NCBI GenBank assembly: GCA_020072815.1
Contig: JAIQGE010000022.1
Span: forward strand, 1-64,000
Length of the DNA: 64,000 nucleotides
Reading direction: 5' to 3'
Source: Terriglobia bacterium
GTDB lineage: Bacteria > Acidobacteriota > Terriglobia > Terriglobales > Acidobacteriaceae
How positions within the stretch are numbered: the first letter of the stretch is position 1; each line of letters opens with the position of its first letter. A program made the translations under genes and the position numbers. Positions 45,848 to 58,060 of this stretch are shown piece by piece. The notes beneath the pieces are model-generated. The model searched no databases. It saw nothing but the letters and a program-made list of their open reading frames with translations, and had not been told where the DNA came from.

Positions 45848-47461
45848 CTACTTGGCCGCTACCAGCGTCTTGGCCCGCGCCAGCTCCGGGCGGTCCGAAT
45901 CAATGCCTTGGCAGTTCTTCAGCAGCTGTGCGTAATAGCCGGAGGCTTTTTCCTTCAGGCTGAGTTTCTCCGCTGCTTGCGCTGCGCCGGCCAGTCCGTT
46001 GAAGCGGTTGGGATCGGTCTTGAGCGAAATCTCATATTCCGCCAGGGCCTCTTTCGGCTTGTTCATGTCCAGCAGCATGTCCGCCAGCATTTCCCGCGCG
46101 GGGATTTCAACTTCAAACTTGCCGACTTTGTCCTGGCGATCGGCGATGGCACGCAGTATGCGGAGGGCGTCATCAGCCTTACCCTGGGTGTAAAGCGTCC
46201 AGGCCTGCACTTCTTCGTGTTCGTCCTTCAGGCCGTTAGCCAGGTAAGCTTTTGTTCCCTTGCGCAGGGCCTCAAGTCCTTCTTCGTAGTGCTTTAACGC
46301 GTCCTGAGCGGCGCCCGGGTCGTGCAGATGTCCGGCGCCGACAGCGCGTGCCCAATAGGTTACGGCCTGAATGTTCGGCTTGGCCCCAGCCACCGGCTGC
46401 AAAGCCACCGCGTCTTTCCACTGGCGGCGTTCCACGGCATAGAGGGCTGCGAAGCCAGAGAGCATTTCGTCGTAGTAATCCTGATAGTCCTCTTCAACGT
46501 CCGCACGGTTGTACTTGGTCATGGCGTCGTACATGCTCTTGGCGCTGGCGTCGTCGCCAATCTGGAGATACGCGTACTGCATGAAGTCCATGGAGTGCAT
46601 GCGATGGTGCATGGTGTGCAAGTGCATGCCGGCCATTTTGTCGGCGGCTTTGAGCGCTGCGGTGTTGGAGGCGATGCTTTCCTGCCACAATCCCAGCCGG
46701 GCAAAAATGTGTGACGGCATGTGCACGGCGTGCGGCGACGAAGGCGCAATCGCGGCATACTTGCGCGCGGCCGCCAGTCCCAGGCTGGCCATGGCTGGAT
46801 TGTCGCACGCGTGAATAATGTAGTGGGCAATGCCCGGGTGGTCAGGCTGCTCGTCGTAAAGCTTGTTGAGGATGGCAACAGCCTTGCGGCCATTGGCATG
46901 CGTCTCGTCGCGCTCCGGACCTGACCCGAGCAGGGCCAGTGCATAGAAAACCGCGGCTTCGCGGTCTTTAGGATTGCGTTCATGAACGCCCTGCATGGCT
47001 TCCGCGTAAGCGTCTACGCGCGCGTGATATTCCAGGTCATTAGGCAGGCGATAGAGCACGGATACAGCCTTGATGTAGTCGCGCTCGCGCTGCGTCGTCT
47101 TCGGGTGGGCTTGCGACGCTTTTTCCAAGATGGCGCGCCCTTTGCTCAAATCCTCTTTGCGCAACCGGGCCCACAGACTGTGATACAGGCTCATGGCCTG
47201 GCCCCAATACGCCATGGCGCACTGCGGATCACGCGCCGCCACTTCCTTAAACGCGTTTTCTGCCGGCTCGTATTCAAACGAATGCATCAGCGCCACCCCG
47301 CGCTCAAAGGTCTTCTGCACTTCAGCCGCACAGGAAATCGGGAAGCTCACGCTCCCGAGCTTTTCGTTGGGATCCATCCCGTGGTGGTGGTCGTCATCGG
47401 CGAGCAAGGACAAGGAGGAAAACACGAGCACAAAGCAAACGGTGAGAGAACGCAGATTCAT
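45848..47461 (-). CDS. Secreted TPR protein
   Basis: A 537-residue protein with a signal peptide (MNLRSLTVCFVLVFSSLSLLA) and a His-rich start (DDDHHHGMD). TPR-type helical pairs run through the chain, for example ALMHSFEYEPAENAFKEVAARDPQCAMAYWGQAM and the C-terminal EALAEYEISLKTDPNRFNGLAGAAQAAEKL. HYIIHACDNP and HAVHMPSHIFARLG are conserved-looking His-containing segments. GGAG lies five bases before the ATG. A scaffold role in the periplasm is inferred. Confidence 0.85.
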   Translation of the reverse strand: MNLRSLTVCFVLVFSSLSLLADDDHHHGMDPNEKLGSVSFPISCAAEVQKTFERGVALMHSFEYEPAENAFKEVAARDPQCAMAYWGQAMSLYHSLWARLRKEDLSKGRAILEKASQAHPKTTQRERDYIKAVSVLYRLPNDLEYHARVDAYAEAMQGVHERNPKDREAAVFYALALLGSGPERDETHANGRKAVAILNKLYDEQPDHPGIAHYIIHACDNPAMASLGLAAARKYAAIAPSSPHAVHMPSHIFARLGLWQESIASNTAALKAADKMAGMHLHTMHHRMHSMDFMQYAYLQIGDDASAKSMYDAMTKYNRADVEEDYQDYYDEMLSGFAALYAVERRQWKDAVALQPVAGAKPNIQAVTYWARAVGAGHLHDPGAAQDALKHYEEGLEALRKGTKAYLANGLKDEHEEVQAWTLYTQGKADDALRILRAIADRQDKVGKFEVEIPAREMLADMLLDMNKPKEALAEYEISLKTDPNRFNGLAGAAQAAEKLSLKEKASGYYAQLLKNCQGIDSDRPELARAKTLVAAK

Positions 47462-47521
47462 AGTGACTCCAAACGAAGGTTACTTTGAGTGGATAAATAG
47501 TGTCAATCAGCTTTTGCTGAC

Positions 47522-47809
47522 TCAGCGTAGCGTAGAACCGCGCGATTTCTTGCCTGTGCTTCCGAAGAATGCGCCATACGCCGCAAACACGATCGCACCG
47601 TAACAAACAGCGTCAACCACAACCATCACGACATGAAAGGGCTTCATGGGCCCATGGACACCAACTGTAAACATCGCGACCAGAAATCCCGGGAGTTCCA
47701 GAAGACTGGGCCAGTCGCCTTGAACCTTGTACTCGAGCCATACAAACAGCAATGACAAACAAGCTCCAACTATCAAGGAGACGAATATTCTTTTTGCTGA
47801 CGAAGTCAT
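47522..47809 (-). CDS. Small membrane protein, unknown function
   Basis: A 95-residue protein with two or three hydrophobic segments (RIFVSLIVGACLSLLFVW; LPGFLVAMFTVGVHG; HVVMVVVDAVCYGAIVFAAY) and a basic C-terminus. No clear Shine-Dalgarno is seen before the ATG at 47809 and no family is recognised. Confidence 0.5.
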   Translation of the reverse strand: MTSSAKRIFVSLIVGACLSLLFVWLEYKVQGDWPSLLELPGFLVAMFTVGVHGPMKPFHVVMVVVDAVCYGAIVFAAYGAFFGSTGKKSRGSTLR

Positions 47810-47855
47810 GCTTTTTCTTTTTCAGCGTGGACGTACACGATCGCGTCAACCGCTG

Positions 47856-50800
47856 TTATTCTTCGTCCTTGTCCCTCGCCGTCGCGGTCGCCCGCGCTGG
47901 GAGCGAAGCCGACTGCAGCTTTACTTCCGGCAGGTTGGCTTTCTTCAACTGTTGATTCAGCGCGGGAATTTCTTTCTCTTCGATCTCCCGCCACTGTTTC
48001 ATGAGTGGCGCAACTTGCTTTTCAAGTTCAGGGATGGCGGCGGCCGCTTGCGTGGTGGGCGTGTCGTCGGCTTCCTGCAGCACGTTAAGCAGCGCCAGAT
48101 AGCGCGTCTTCAATCCTCCCAGCGACGGAGCGTCCGTCCCGGCGCCAGGCCTGCGGCCTCCGCCACCGGCCAGCGTTTGCAGCTTCTGGTCAAGCGCGTT
48201 GACCGCGGCCAGCGTATCACCCTGCGCGGTTTTCAGGACGTCTTTAAGTTGTTTGCGAATCGCTGCAATTTCCTCCGCTGCCGGCGACAACGCCAGCAAC
48301 TGTGTGTAAAGCTGCTGGGAAAGCTTGAACTGCTGCTGCAATCCAACCAGAGGCGTTTTCACCCGCGGGTCCATTTTGAGAGTAAGGGGCTGCGAGTAGC
48401 TCTTGCCGTTGGCGGTGAGCACAACCGTGTACTGGCCCGGCATGGCCCACGGCCCGGTAGGCTGGGGCACAGTGTTGTGGGCCACGGCGGCAATGGGATA
48501 CTCAGCTTCAACGCCGGGTAGCGGCGCATAATGTATGTCCCATAGCCAGCGATGCATGCCCGCCGCGGCGGACATCACCTGGGACGGCCGCACCCAGTAC
48601 GTGGGAATGTTGAGCATCGGATCAACCGGATCTGGTTTGTCCGCGCTCGAATACTTGCGGACAGCTTTGCCCGCCGCGTCCTTAATCTCAATAGTCACCG
48701 GCCCGCTCGCCGCTGACTGCAAGTAGTAGTTGATGACCGCGCCGTCCGGCGGATTTTCTCCGGCAGGGAAGTCCGGCGGCAGCGGCGTGTCAGTATTCAT
48801 GTTCCAGCGGACGCGAATCGCGGTTTGCGGCTTGAACAGGTGCGCTTCCGCCGAAATCGTCTTCGGCTCGATTTGCCGCAGCGGCGTGATGTCATCCAGG
48901 ATCCAGAAGCCGCGGCCATGCGTCGCGGCGACGAGATCATCATTCTTGATGATGACGTCGCGCACGGAACTGGGCGCCATGTCCAGCCGCAGTGACTGCC
49001 AGTGGTCGCCATCGTCAAACGAAACGTGCACGGCGCGCTCCGTCCCGGCGAACAGCAGTCCGCGGCGGACGGGATCTTCTCGCACGGCGTTCACGTTTTC
49101 ATTGGCCGGAATGCCGTTGACGATCTCCGTCCACGTCTTGCCGCCATCGCGCGTGCGCAGGATGTGCGGACGCAGATCGTCCAGGCGAATGGTATTGATG
49201 GCCGCGTACGCGGTCTGTGCGTCAAAATGGCTGGCCTCAATGATGGAAACTTTCTGGAACGGCGTCATGCCAAGCGGCGTGACTTCCGTCCAGTGGGCGC
49301 CGCCGTCGGTGGTCAGGTGGATGCGGCCATCGTCCGTGCCCGCCCATATGCGGTTGATGTCCAGCGGTGACGGCGCAACCGCGTAAATCACGCCGCGCTG
49401 CGTGGCTTTGGCCGTGGGCTCGGAGCGAAACTTGCCGATGGTTGCCGGGACTTCAAAGTCCTTGCGCGTCAGGTCGGGCGAGATCTGCTGCCAGTTGCGT
49501 CCGCCGTCGGCGGTCTTCCACAGAGTGTTCGTCGCGAAGTAAAGAATGTGCGGATTAATCGGAGAGAAGACGATTGGCTCAGTGCGCAGCACGCGGAAAT
49601 CCGGTCCGCGAAACGGCTTGGGCATGATGTTCTGTGCCTGGCCGGTGCGGCGATCGTAACGCGTGAGCTTGCCGCCATAAATTATGTCGGGATTGAGCGG
49701 GTCGGGGACCACGTATCCATATTCTTCCGCTGCCACGGGATGCCACTCGCGGATGGTCACCTGCCCGTCATCGCCACGGCTGGAGACGCATGCCGAACCG
49801 CTCTCCTGCTGGCCGCTGCACAGGCGATAGGGAAACGCGTTGTCGGCGTTCACGTGATACATCTGCGCGGTGGGCTGGTTGTACCAGCTGCTCCATGTTT
49901 CGCCGCCGTTGACGCTGACAATGGCGCCCTGGTCGCTGGTGAGGATGATTGTCTTGGGATCGTTGGGATTGATCCAGATGCCCTGGTAGTCGTCGCCACC
50001 GGGAGCGCCGCGGAAGCCGGTCCACGTCTTGCCGCCGTCGGTGGACTTCCAGGTGACCGTGCTGGTGACGTAGACGGTGTCAGGGTTCTTGGGATCAAAA
50101 CGCGGGACTGACAAGTCACCGCCGCCGATGCGTCCCGCCGGACGCGTGTCCGTCGTCGCTTGCGTCCAGGTCGCGCCGGCGTCATCCGAGCGGAACAGCG
50201 CCACGCTCGCCGGCTTGAATCCCACCGACGCGAACAGGCGTTTGGGGTCGCTATCTGAAATGGCGATGTGCGCCTGAATGATTTCTTTCGGCAGGCCGCC
50301 CGCAAGCTGCTGGAAGGTGGCGCCGCCGTCAGTGGATTTGAAGATGCCGCCGCGCGAGCCGTTCCACGCGCCGTTCTCCCACGGCCCCTGGCGCGCTTCC
50401 CACAGCGTGGCGTAAACAATGTTGGAGTCCGTGGGATCAATCAGGACGTCGTCAGCGCCGACGTTTTCGTTTACGTCTTTGTTCTTGCCCTCTGAATTCT
50501 TGGCGTCCGCGTTTTTGTCTTCTATCGGCAGCACCTTTTGGAAGCTCTGGCCGCCGTCGGTGGAGCGATACAAGCCACGCTCAGCGTTGGGCCCGTAGGG
50601 ATGCCCCGCGACCGCCGCAAACACCTTATTCGGATCGCGCGGATCAACCGCGAGGCCGGGTATCTGCTGGCCATCGCGCAAGCCGAGGTGCGTCCACGTT
50701 TTGCCGGCGTCAGTGGATTTGTAAATACCGTCGCCGACGGAGAGATCCGGGCGATGCAGCCCTTCGCCGCTGGCGACGTACACCACATTCGGGTCCGACG

Positions 50801-51188
50801 CCGCCACTGCGACAGCTCCGATCGACCCGGAGGGCTGGTCGTCAAAGATCGGCTTCCAGGTGCGACCGTAGTCGTTGGTCTTCCACACTCCGCCATTGCA
50901 CACGCCGATGTAAAACACGCTGGGCTGACTCGGCACCCCGGCAACGGCGCGCGTGCGTCCACCACGGTAGGGCCCGATGGAGCGCCAGTGGAGGGATTGC
51001 AGCAGATCCGGGGCGACCGTGGCCAGCGGAGCGGGCTGGGGCTGCATAGTGGCATGAGGGGTGCGCTGTGGAGATGATAGCTTCGCCGAGGCTTGCGGCG
51101 GTTGCTTGGGCTGCGGCGGCTGCTGGGCAAAAGCAGCTACGGCAAAAAGGGCTGTGATGGCGAGCACGCGGTGTAGAAATGAGGGCAC
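47856..51188 (-). CDS. Secreted BNR/VPS10-type beta-propeller exoprotein
   Basis: An 1110-residue secreted protein. A signal peptide (PSFLHRVLAITALFAVAAFAQ) is followed by a Pro/Gln-rich stretch and propeller repeats of the BNR or sortilin type, seen as WRSIGPYRGGRTRAVAG, GGVWKTNDYGRTWKPI, GIYKSTDAGKTWTHLG, GLYRSTDGGQSFQKV, IFKSTDGGATFQQL and TWKSTDGGKTWTG. A C-terminal domain (from about 850) has helices after the propellers. Such proteins are called glycosyl hydrolases by similarity, but no catalytic acids can be named here. The GTG at 51188 follows AGGAGG by five bases; a TTG at 51224 is less likely. The Shine-Dalgarno is buried in a hairpin. Confidence 0.9.
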   Translation of the reverse strand: MPSFLHRVLAITALFAVAAFAQQPPQPKQPPQASAKLSSPQRTPHATMQPQPAPLATVAPDLLQSLHWRSIGPYRGGRTRAVAGVPSQPSVFYIGVCNGGVWKTNDYGRTWKPIFDDQPSGSIGAVAVAASDPNVVYVASGEGLHRPDLSVGDGIYKSTDAGKTWTHLGLRDGQQIPGLAVDPRDPNKVFAAVAGHPYGPNAERGLYRSTDGGQSFQKVLPIEDKNADAKNSEGKNKDVNENVGADDVLIDPTDSNIVYATLWEARQGPWENGAWNGSRGGIFKSTDGGATFQQLAGGLPKEIIQAHIAISDSDPKRLFASVGFKPASVALFRSDDAGATWTQATTDTRPAGRIGGGDLSVPRFDPKNPDTVYVTSTVTWKSTDGGKTWTGFRGAPGGDDYQGIWINPNDPKTIILTSDQGAIVSVNGGETWSSWYNQPTAQMYHVNADNAFPYRLCSGQQESGSACVSSRGDDGQVTIREWHPVAAEEYGYVVPDPLNPDIIYGGKLTRYDRRTGQAQNIMPKPFRGPDFRVLRTEPIVFSPINPHILYFATNTLWKTADGGRNWQQISPDLTRKDFEVPATIGKFRSEPTAKATQRGVIYAVAPSPLDINRIWAGTDDGRIHLTTDGGAHWTEVTPLGMTPFQKVSIIEASHFDAQTAYAAINTIRLDDLRPHILRTRDGGKTWTEIVNGIPANENVNAVREDPVRRGLLFAGTERAVHVSFDDGDHWQSLRLDMAPSSVRDVIIKNDDLVAATHGRGFWILDDITPLRQIEPKTISAEAHLFKPQTAIRVRWNMNTDTPLPPDFPAGENPPDGAVINYYLQSAASGPVTIEIKDAAGKAVRKYSSADKPDPVDPMLNIPTYWVRPSQVMSAAAGMHRWLWDIHYAPLPGVEAEYPIAAVAHNTVPQPTGPWAMPGQYTVVLTANGKSYSQPLTLKMDPRVKTPLVGLQQQFKLSQQLYTQLLALSPAAEEIAAIRKQLKDVLKTAQGDTLAAVNALDQKLQTLAGGGGRRPGAGTDAPSLGGLKTRYLALLNVLQEADDTPTTQAAAAIPELEKQVAPLMKQWREIEEKEIPALNQQLKKANLPEVKLQSASLPARATATARDKDEE

Positions 51189-51220
51189 GGTATCCTCCTG
51201 GGGGGAAGGAGGAGGATACC
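51186..51220 (-). promoter_or_regulatory. Hairpin hiding the ribosome site of the propeller gene
   Basis: On the minus strand a perfect 11-base stem (51220-51210 with 51199-51189) and a 10-base, mostly C loop lies directly before the GTG start. The AGGAGG Shine-Dalgarno is the start of the 3' arm, fully paired with CCTCCT in the 5' arm. Confidence 0.75.
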
Positions 51221-51300
51221 GCAAAGCAGGGATGCCGCAAAGGCGCGTTGCGGGCTTGTTGCCAAGCTGAAGGGGAGAACGCGCTTGGGTAGTTGGGTTT

Positions 51301-52005
51301 CTAGTCGTCGTCCGTGGAGGACTTGCCGGTCAGTCCTTCGCGCACCAAGCGAGTCAGGCGCAAGAGAGTGCTTTCCACTCCCTTGACAGTCAGCCCGATG
51401 CGAGGAAGGCGGGCGATGGCCCTGGCCGTGAAGCCCTGAACGTAATACAACCAAAAGATGGCGTAGTCTCGCGCGAAATTTGGGCCGGCTGCGCGGACTT
51501 CAAGGCACTCGCTGATTTCCTGGAACAGGATTTCCCGCTCCATATTACGCATGGATGCGCTGCCGTCAGCGCGGCTCGTGCTCGCTGGCTCCAATTCCTC
51601 GGCTTCCTTGCCACTACCACGCTTCTGGCTGTAAGAGCTGCGGAAGTAGTCGTGGACAACATGGGATGCCACGACCTTCAAAAACCCATACAGCGCGTTG
51701 TCATGCTCACAGTCGAACTCGCGCAGGGCCTTGAAATCGTTGGCGCAGAGCTTGAGATAGGTCTCCTGGACCAGATCGTCGACCGTGGCGGGGGAAGGAC
51801 TTCTCCAGCGACGCATGGCCTTGACGATGACGCCGGCAATCACCGGCTGGGTACGGCGGACGAATTCGGACCAGGAGGCTTGGTCATTGGAGTGTAGACA
51901 GGTGTGCAGCAGACGAAAAACCTCTATACCCTGAAGGGCGGGGTAACCAACCGAGACGGCGAATTGAAAGTCGCGCAACTTTCCATATGCATCATGGTCT
52001 TTCAT
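51301..52005 (-). CDS. RNA polymerase sigma factor (ECF-like), paralogue 1
   Basis: A 234-residue sigma factor. Region 2 has DDLVQETYLKLCANDFKALREFDCEHDNALYGFLKVVASHVVHDYFRS, and region 4 ends in ARAIARLPRIGLTVKGVESTLLRLTRLVRE. It is clearly related to the one at 58891-59619; both share SYSQKRGSG/TYSQKRGSG between regions and the IGLTVKGVES phrase. The ATG at 52005 has AAGGA six bases ahead. It follows two paralogous unknown genes on the same strand. No anti-sigma gene is adjacent. Confidence 0.88.
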   Translation of the reverse strand: MKDHDAYGKLRDFQFAVSVGYPALQGIEVFRLLHTCLHSNDQASWSEFVRRTQPVIAGVIVKAMRRWRSPSPATVDDLVQETYLKLCANDFKALREFDCEHDNALYGFLKVVASHVVHDYFRSSYSQKRGSGKEAEELEPASTSRADGSASMRNMEREILFQEISECLEVRAAGPNFARDYAIFWLYYVQGFTARAIARLPRIGLTVKGVESTLLRLTRLVREGLTGKSSTDDD

Positions 52006-52171
52006 GGCATTTCCTTTTTTGGCCCAGACCGTCCTCGAGGGGAAAGTGGCCGCCCCTGATAGTTGATCTGTGGCTTCTAGTCGGAAATGCGCAATTTCAG
52101 CGCAAAAAGGGACACGTCCGGCCAAAAATGGGACGCGTCCCTTCAATCGGGATCAAACTACGGGTTACGTG

Positions 52172-52675
52172 CTATCTTTTGGTTGAATCCGGCGCAAGAC
52201 GTGCTGACTGCGTTACAAACTTGCGCGTTGCTGCAACCCAATCCGGCCATAGTCCCGGAAGGTTTCTGATGTCCGTGCCATAAGGAAGGATTTTGACGGC
52301 GTAAGCGTAGTAGCGTTCTTCGCCCTGGTATTGGCCGTCAATTCCCTCGCATAAGGTCAGGCAGTACGACACAGAGCCGCTCCTGCCGTTAGCATCCCAT
52401 CGAACCGTGACCATCTTACTCGCTGCAGACGTTAACAGGATCCCGGTCTGAGTTAGCGGCATCTGGGCCAGCTTAGCGGGGTTGTCTACAACGATAATAT
52501 CGGTAAGCCAGTCCGGCGACCCGTGGATCGGGTCTGTATCATTGGGCGCTTCAGGCCTGGGAAGAGAGAAAAAATAGGCAAATTCGCCAGTAACTCTTGG
52601 CTTACTTGTATCCGGCGTACCGTCTGCCTTCAAGAACTGCAGTGTTACTCCAGCTTGACTTGCTCTAACACCCAT
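52172..52675 (-). CDS. Unknown protein, GVTL/DWLTD pair member 1
   Basis: A 167-residue soluble protein. It starts MGVRASQAGVTLQFLKADGTPD and contains FFSLPRPEAPNDTDPIHGSPDWLTDIIVVDNPAKLAQM, then KMVTVRWDANGRSGS and SYCLTLCEG. The same order (GVTL-F, FF-S-PR, DWLTD-V-D-AKLA, V-WD) is found in the next gene, so the two are paralogues. AAAGGAG lies six bases before the ATG. I recognise no family. It is in a unit with the sigma factor and is divergent from the YcaO fusion across the second copy. Confidence 0.7.
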   Translation of the reverse strand: MGVRASQAGVTLQFLKADGTPDTSKPRVTGEFAYFFSLPRPEAPNDTDPIHGSPDWLTDIIVVDNPAKLAQMPLTQTGILLTSAASKMVTVRWDANGRSGSVSYCLTLCEGIDGQYQGEERYYAYAVKILPYGTDIRNLPGLWPDWVAATRKFVTQSARLAPDSTKR

Positions 52676-52853
52676 TTTCGACTCCTTTCTGGGCTAGGTA
52701 AAGGCCTGCCTTAGCACAAAAGATTTCTTGCAGACGCAACATGATACTTGCCTGTACCGCCAAATGCTGAAGTACCAGAGAAATGGGGACATTTTGCGCA
52801 GAAAGAATTACTCCGACGACTGATGTCCCCGATCCCTTCATCTGGCAGCGTGC

Positions 52854-53381
52854 TTAGGGTTTCTTGGCGGTGGCTGCGCTGCTGGTCTTAAGAGCTTTGA
52901 AGGCTTTGAGCGCATCAATTACAACCCCGTTGCTGGGGTCCACGCTTAACAGAGCAATGTCAGCATCCCCAGGAAGCACCAGCAATGTGTCGGTAATGGC
53001 GCGATCGTCACCTGGATGCTGTGTGAGGTTCTGCAGTGGCGCCAACGTAACGCTTTCTTGTTCTTCTCCCGAGCTGTCATGGGTGTCCCACAGGACATGC
53101 ACCTGCAAACTCGAAGTTGACGTCATTGCGTCGAGCGTGTGGTGGGCCTTCATAGCGGCCAGCTTTGCCGAGGTATCCGCGACAAGCACGTCTGTCAGCC
53201 AGTCTTTGGAACCGAGCCCTGGCCCCGGGCTTGGCGGGTCCGGCTGTCCTCGGAGTTGTACACGCGGTGTGGAGAAAAACTTCACGTGCTTGGCAAATAC
53301 ACTGCCAGGGCCCCTTGGCGTCACTCCATCCTTTTCGACGAACTTGAGCGTTACTCCATTGGGGTGCGGTAGTAATCCCAT
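52854..53381 (-). CDS. Unknown protein, GVTL/DWLTD pair member 2
   Basis: A 175-residue protein, paralogue of the preceding one: MGLLPHPNGVTLKFVEKDG, FFSTPRVQLRG, GSKDWLTDVLVADTSAKLAAM, HVLWDTHDSSGEE. A Pro/Gly linker (PDPPSPGPGLG) is extra. The ATG at 53381 has AGGAGG six bases upstream. It is divergent from the YcaO gene with a very short gap, so the two probably share control. No Cys-rich core that would mark a RiPP precursor is seen. Confidence 0.7.
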   Translation of the reverse strand: MGLLPHPNGVTLKFVEKDGVTPRGPGSVFAKHVKFFSTPRVQLRGQPDPPSPGPGLGSKDWLTDVLVADTSAKLAAMKAHHTLDAMTSTSSLQVHVLWDTHDSSGEEQESVTLAPLQNLTQHPGDDRAITDTLLVLPGDADIALLSVDPSNGVVIDALKAFKALKTSSAATAKKP

Positions 53382-53396
53382 TTTCTGCCTCCTCTC

Positions 53397-55205
53397 ATGC
53401 CTTTTCTGGTCTTGCGATGGTTGCTTTGTGCGCGGATACCGCTTACTATCACCGATCAACCGGGGTCAAAATCGCAAGTTTTCCATGCGGATTTTTCATC
53501 AACCTCCGCACTGCACTCGTTTATGTCGATCGTTATCTTTTTGAACGAAAACCGAGGTGCTTTACCTTTTCGCGAAGAGCTTCTTCGTCGAATAGCCTTC
53601 ATTGAGCCCTATCTGCGCATCATCATTGGGTTTGGTTTGGCTGACCTCACGGGCCTACAGGCGACGGGAAACGCTGCTGCTCTTCTGGTCATTGCAAGGA
53701 AAGGCTTTATCACGATTGGTCCGCTTTATCAGCCGGGAGCGTCCGCGTGTTTTGCCTGTTTGGGCCATTGGCTTTCGATCTCAAACACCGATCTCAACGT
53801 TTCCTCTTCTTCCTGGCCCGGCCGGGCTGAGGCGCGCGCGGCGGCAGACTTGATTGATCAAGTACTCTCGACACGCAATGCTCAACAGGAGTTGCGGTGC
53901 GCGATCCGGACCTTTGACCTTTCCCAACAGAGTCGTTCGATCCATCCCGTTTATCCCTTGCGTGACTGCCCAAAGTGCTCTGCAGTTACGGTCTCTGGGG
54001 CTTGGGGGTTGCGAATTCATTGCAGTTCCCTTACCGGGATTGTTAAGAAAATGGAGATCACCACAACCCGCACGGCTGGCGCCTACAGGGCGCTGGCAAC
54101 CTGGGCAAGTCCACTTCCCTTAGGCCACGCCCGGCCTTTACTAAAAGCGCAGGAGTCTCATGGACGCGGCAGGACTCGCGAAGAAGCGGAACAGGGATGC
54201 ATCGGAGAAGCGCTGGAACGTTACAGCCTCATCTATCGCGGCGATGAACCATTGCAGCGCGCCCGCCTCGGGGATGTTCCCGGAGTGGACCCTCGAGAAA
54301 TCCTGCTTTACAGCGAACAACAATATGAATCCCGGGAGGAATGGAATCGCACAGCCGACGAGCGCTACTTCGTCGGCGAACGCTTTGATCCCACGCAAGC
54401 GATCGACTGGTTCCCGGGGCTCGATCTGACAGGTGGCACCGAGATCCGGTTGCCCGCCGCTTGCGTCCTGATGTGGTACATGTTTCGCGCCGGAGAGCCC
54501 GAATATGCGCGCGCGGACACCATTGGATGTGGCAGCGGATGGACTGTCGAGGACGCCCTGGTCCACGCTCTATTGGAATGGATTGAGCGCGATGCGATGG
54601 CACTCTGGTGGTATAACCGCATTAGGCGCCCTTCGGTCAAACTTGAATCGTTTGACATGCCGGAATTGGTCGGCGTGCGCGATGACCTGCGCAGAATAGG
54701 CCGCGACTTTTTCCTGTTGGATTGCACAACGGACCTCGGCATTCCGACTTATGTTTCTGCTGCACCGCGCTTTGACGGCACGGAGCTATTGTACGCAGGA
54801 GCCAGCCATCTCTCGCCGCGAATCGCCGCCTGGAAAGCCGCCAGCGAAGTGGGCCAACTCTGGTTCGGGGCGGTTCATAAACAGGCGGTCGACGTGGAGC
54901 TGAAAGCTTGGCTGGCTCACTCCATTGATAAACAGAATTACCTGTCACCCACCTCCGAAATCGAAGCACCCCAAGAACCGACACCGCTAAACCCAGGGGA
55001 ACAAGTGAAGGTGATTATTGATCGCATGAAAGGAGCTGGGTTGCGTGTCTGCATGGCCGATTTGAGCCGGAACGACGTGATTCTAAAGACGGTTCGAGCA
55101 GTTGTTCCTGGAATGCGCCATATCTGGAACAGACGCGCTCCCGGACGACTTTACGATGTTCCAGTGCGCCTTGGCTGGCTGGACTCGCCGCTCCAGGAGA
55201 GCGAA

Positions 55206-55232
<27 letters not shown>
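53397..55232 (+). CDS. ThiF-like/YcaO fusion, TOMM cyclodehydratase type
   Basis: A 611-residue protein. Residues about 70-210 resemble the ThiF-like partner of azole-forming cyclodehydratases, with GPLYQPGASACFACLGHWL and DCPKCSA giving a four-Cys zinc site (118, 121, 191, 194). From about 225 is a YcaO domain, with EALERYSLIYRGDE (271-284), CGSGWTVEDALVHALLEWIERDAMALWWYN (ATP and Mg residues) and DLGIPTYVSAA. The C-terminus reads NPICCMI and lacks the usual PxPxP. Thus a backbone-heterocycle RiPP role is likely. The exact start is unclear: 53397 lies 15 bases from the divergent start, and 53523 (MSIVIF) is an option. The 3' end overlaps the kinase gene by 27 bases. Confidence 0.82.
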
Positions 55233-57380
<2,148 letters not shown>

Positions 57381-58060
57381 TCGCGTTTGACAGTACGGAC
57401 TGAAATCCCTAATAGATGGCTGATTTCTTCTTCTGTGAGCCCCCCAAAGAACCTAAGCTCAACAATCCGGCTTAGGCGGTGGTCAAAGGCTTCAAGTTTG
57501 GAAAGCGCGTCGTCCAGGACAATCAACTCCTCCGGGCTCAGGATGCCGGGGGCAGCAACCTCAAAATCATAGAGCGAGACCGGCTGTTCTCCCCCTCCAC
57601 GCTTGCCGGCATTGTGTTTCCGCGCATGATCGACCAGAATCTGGCGCATCAAACGTGCCCCGATGCCTAGAAAGTGGGCCCGATTCTGCCAATTCTGTTC
57701 TGTTTGCTCTACCAGCCGAAGGTAGGCCTCATGAACAAGAGCCGTGGGCTGCAAAGTATGATCGGGCCGTTCCCGGCGAAGATAGCCGGCTGCAAGGCGA
57801 CGCAGCTCATCATAGACAACAGAAAAAAGCTGGGCCTCCGCGTCCTTCTTGCCGCTACGCAGATCGTTGAGGAGACGAGTAACTTCTCCAGTATGAGGGT
57901 CCATGAACTTAGCTGATGCGGATTTTAATCCAGTGTGGCGCGAATTCAGCAAAAAAGCGATACATGATCCAGGATAGAGGCGGCAGGCTGGGGAGATGGC
58001 CGGAGCCAGGGGTGGGGAAGAGCGTCTAGGGGCTAGCGTGTCCTGATTCCTAGTGTTTTC

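Noticed and set aside
52854..53381. RiPP precursor for the YcaO protein
   Set aside because: Too long, no leader/core split and no Cys/Ser/Thr-rich core, so it is left as an unknown neighbour.
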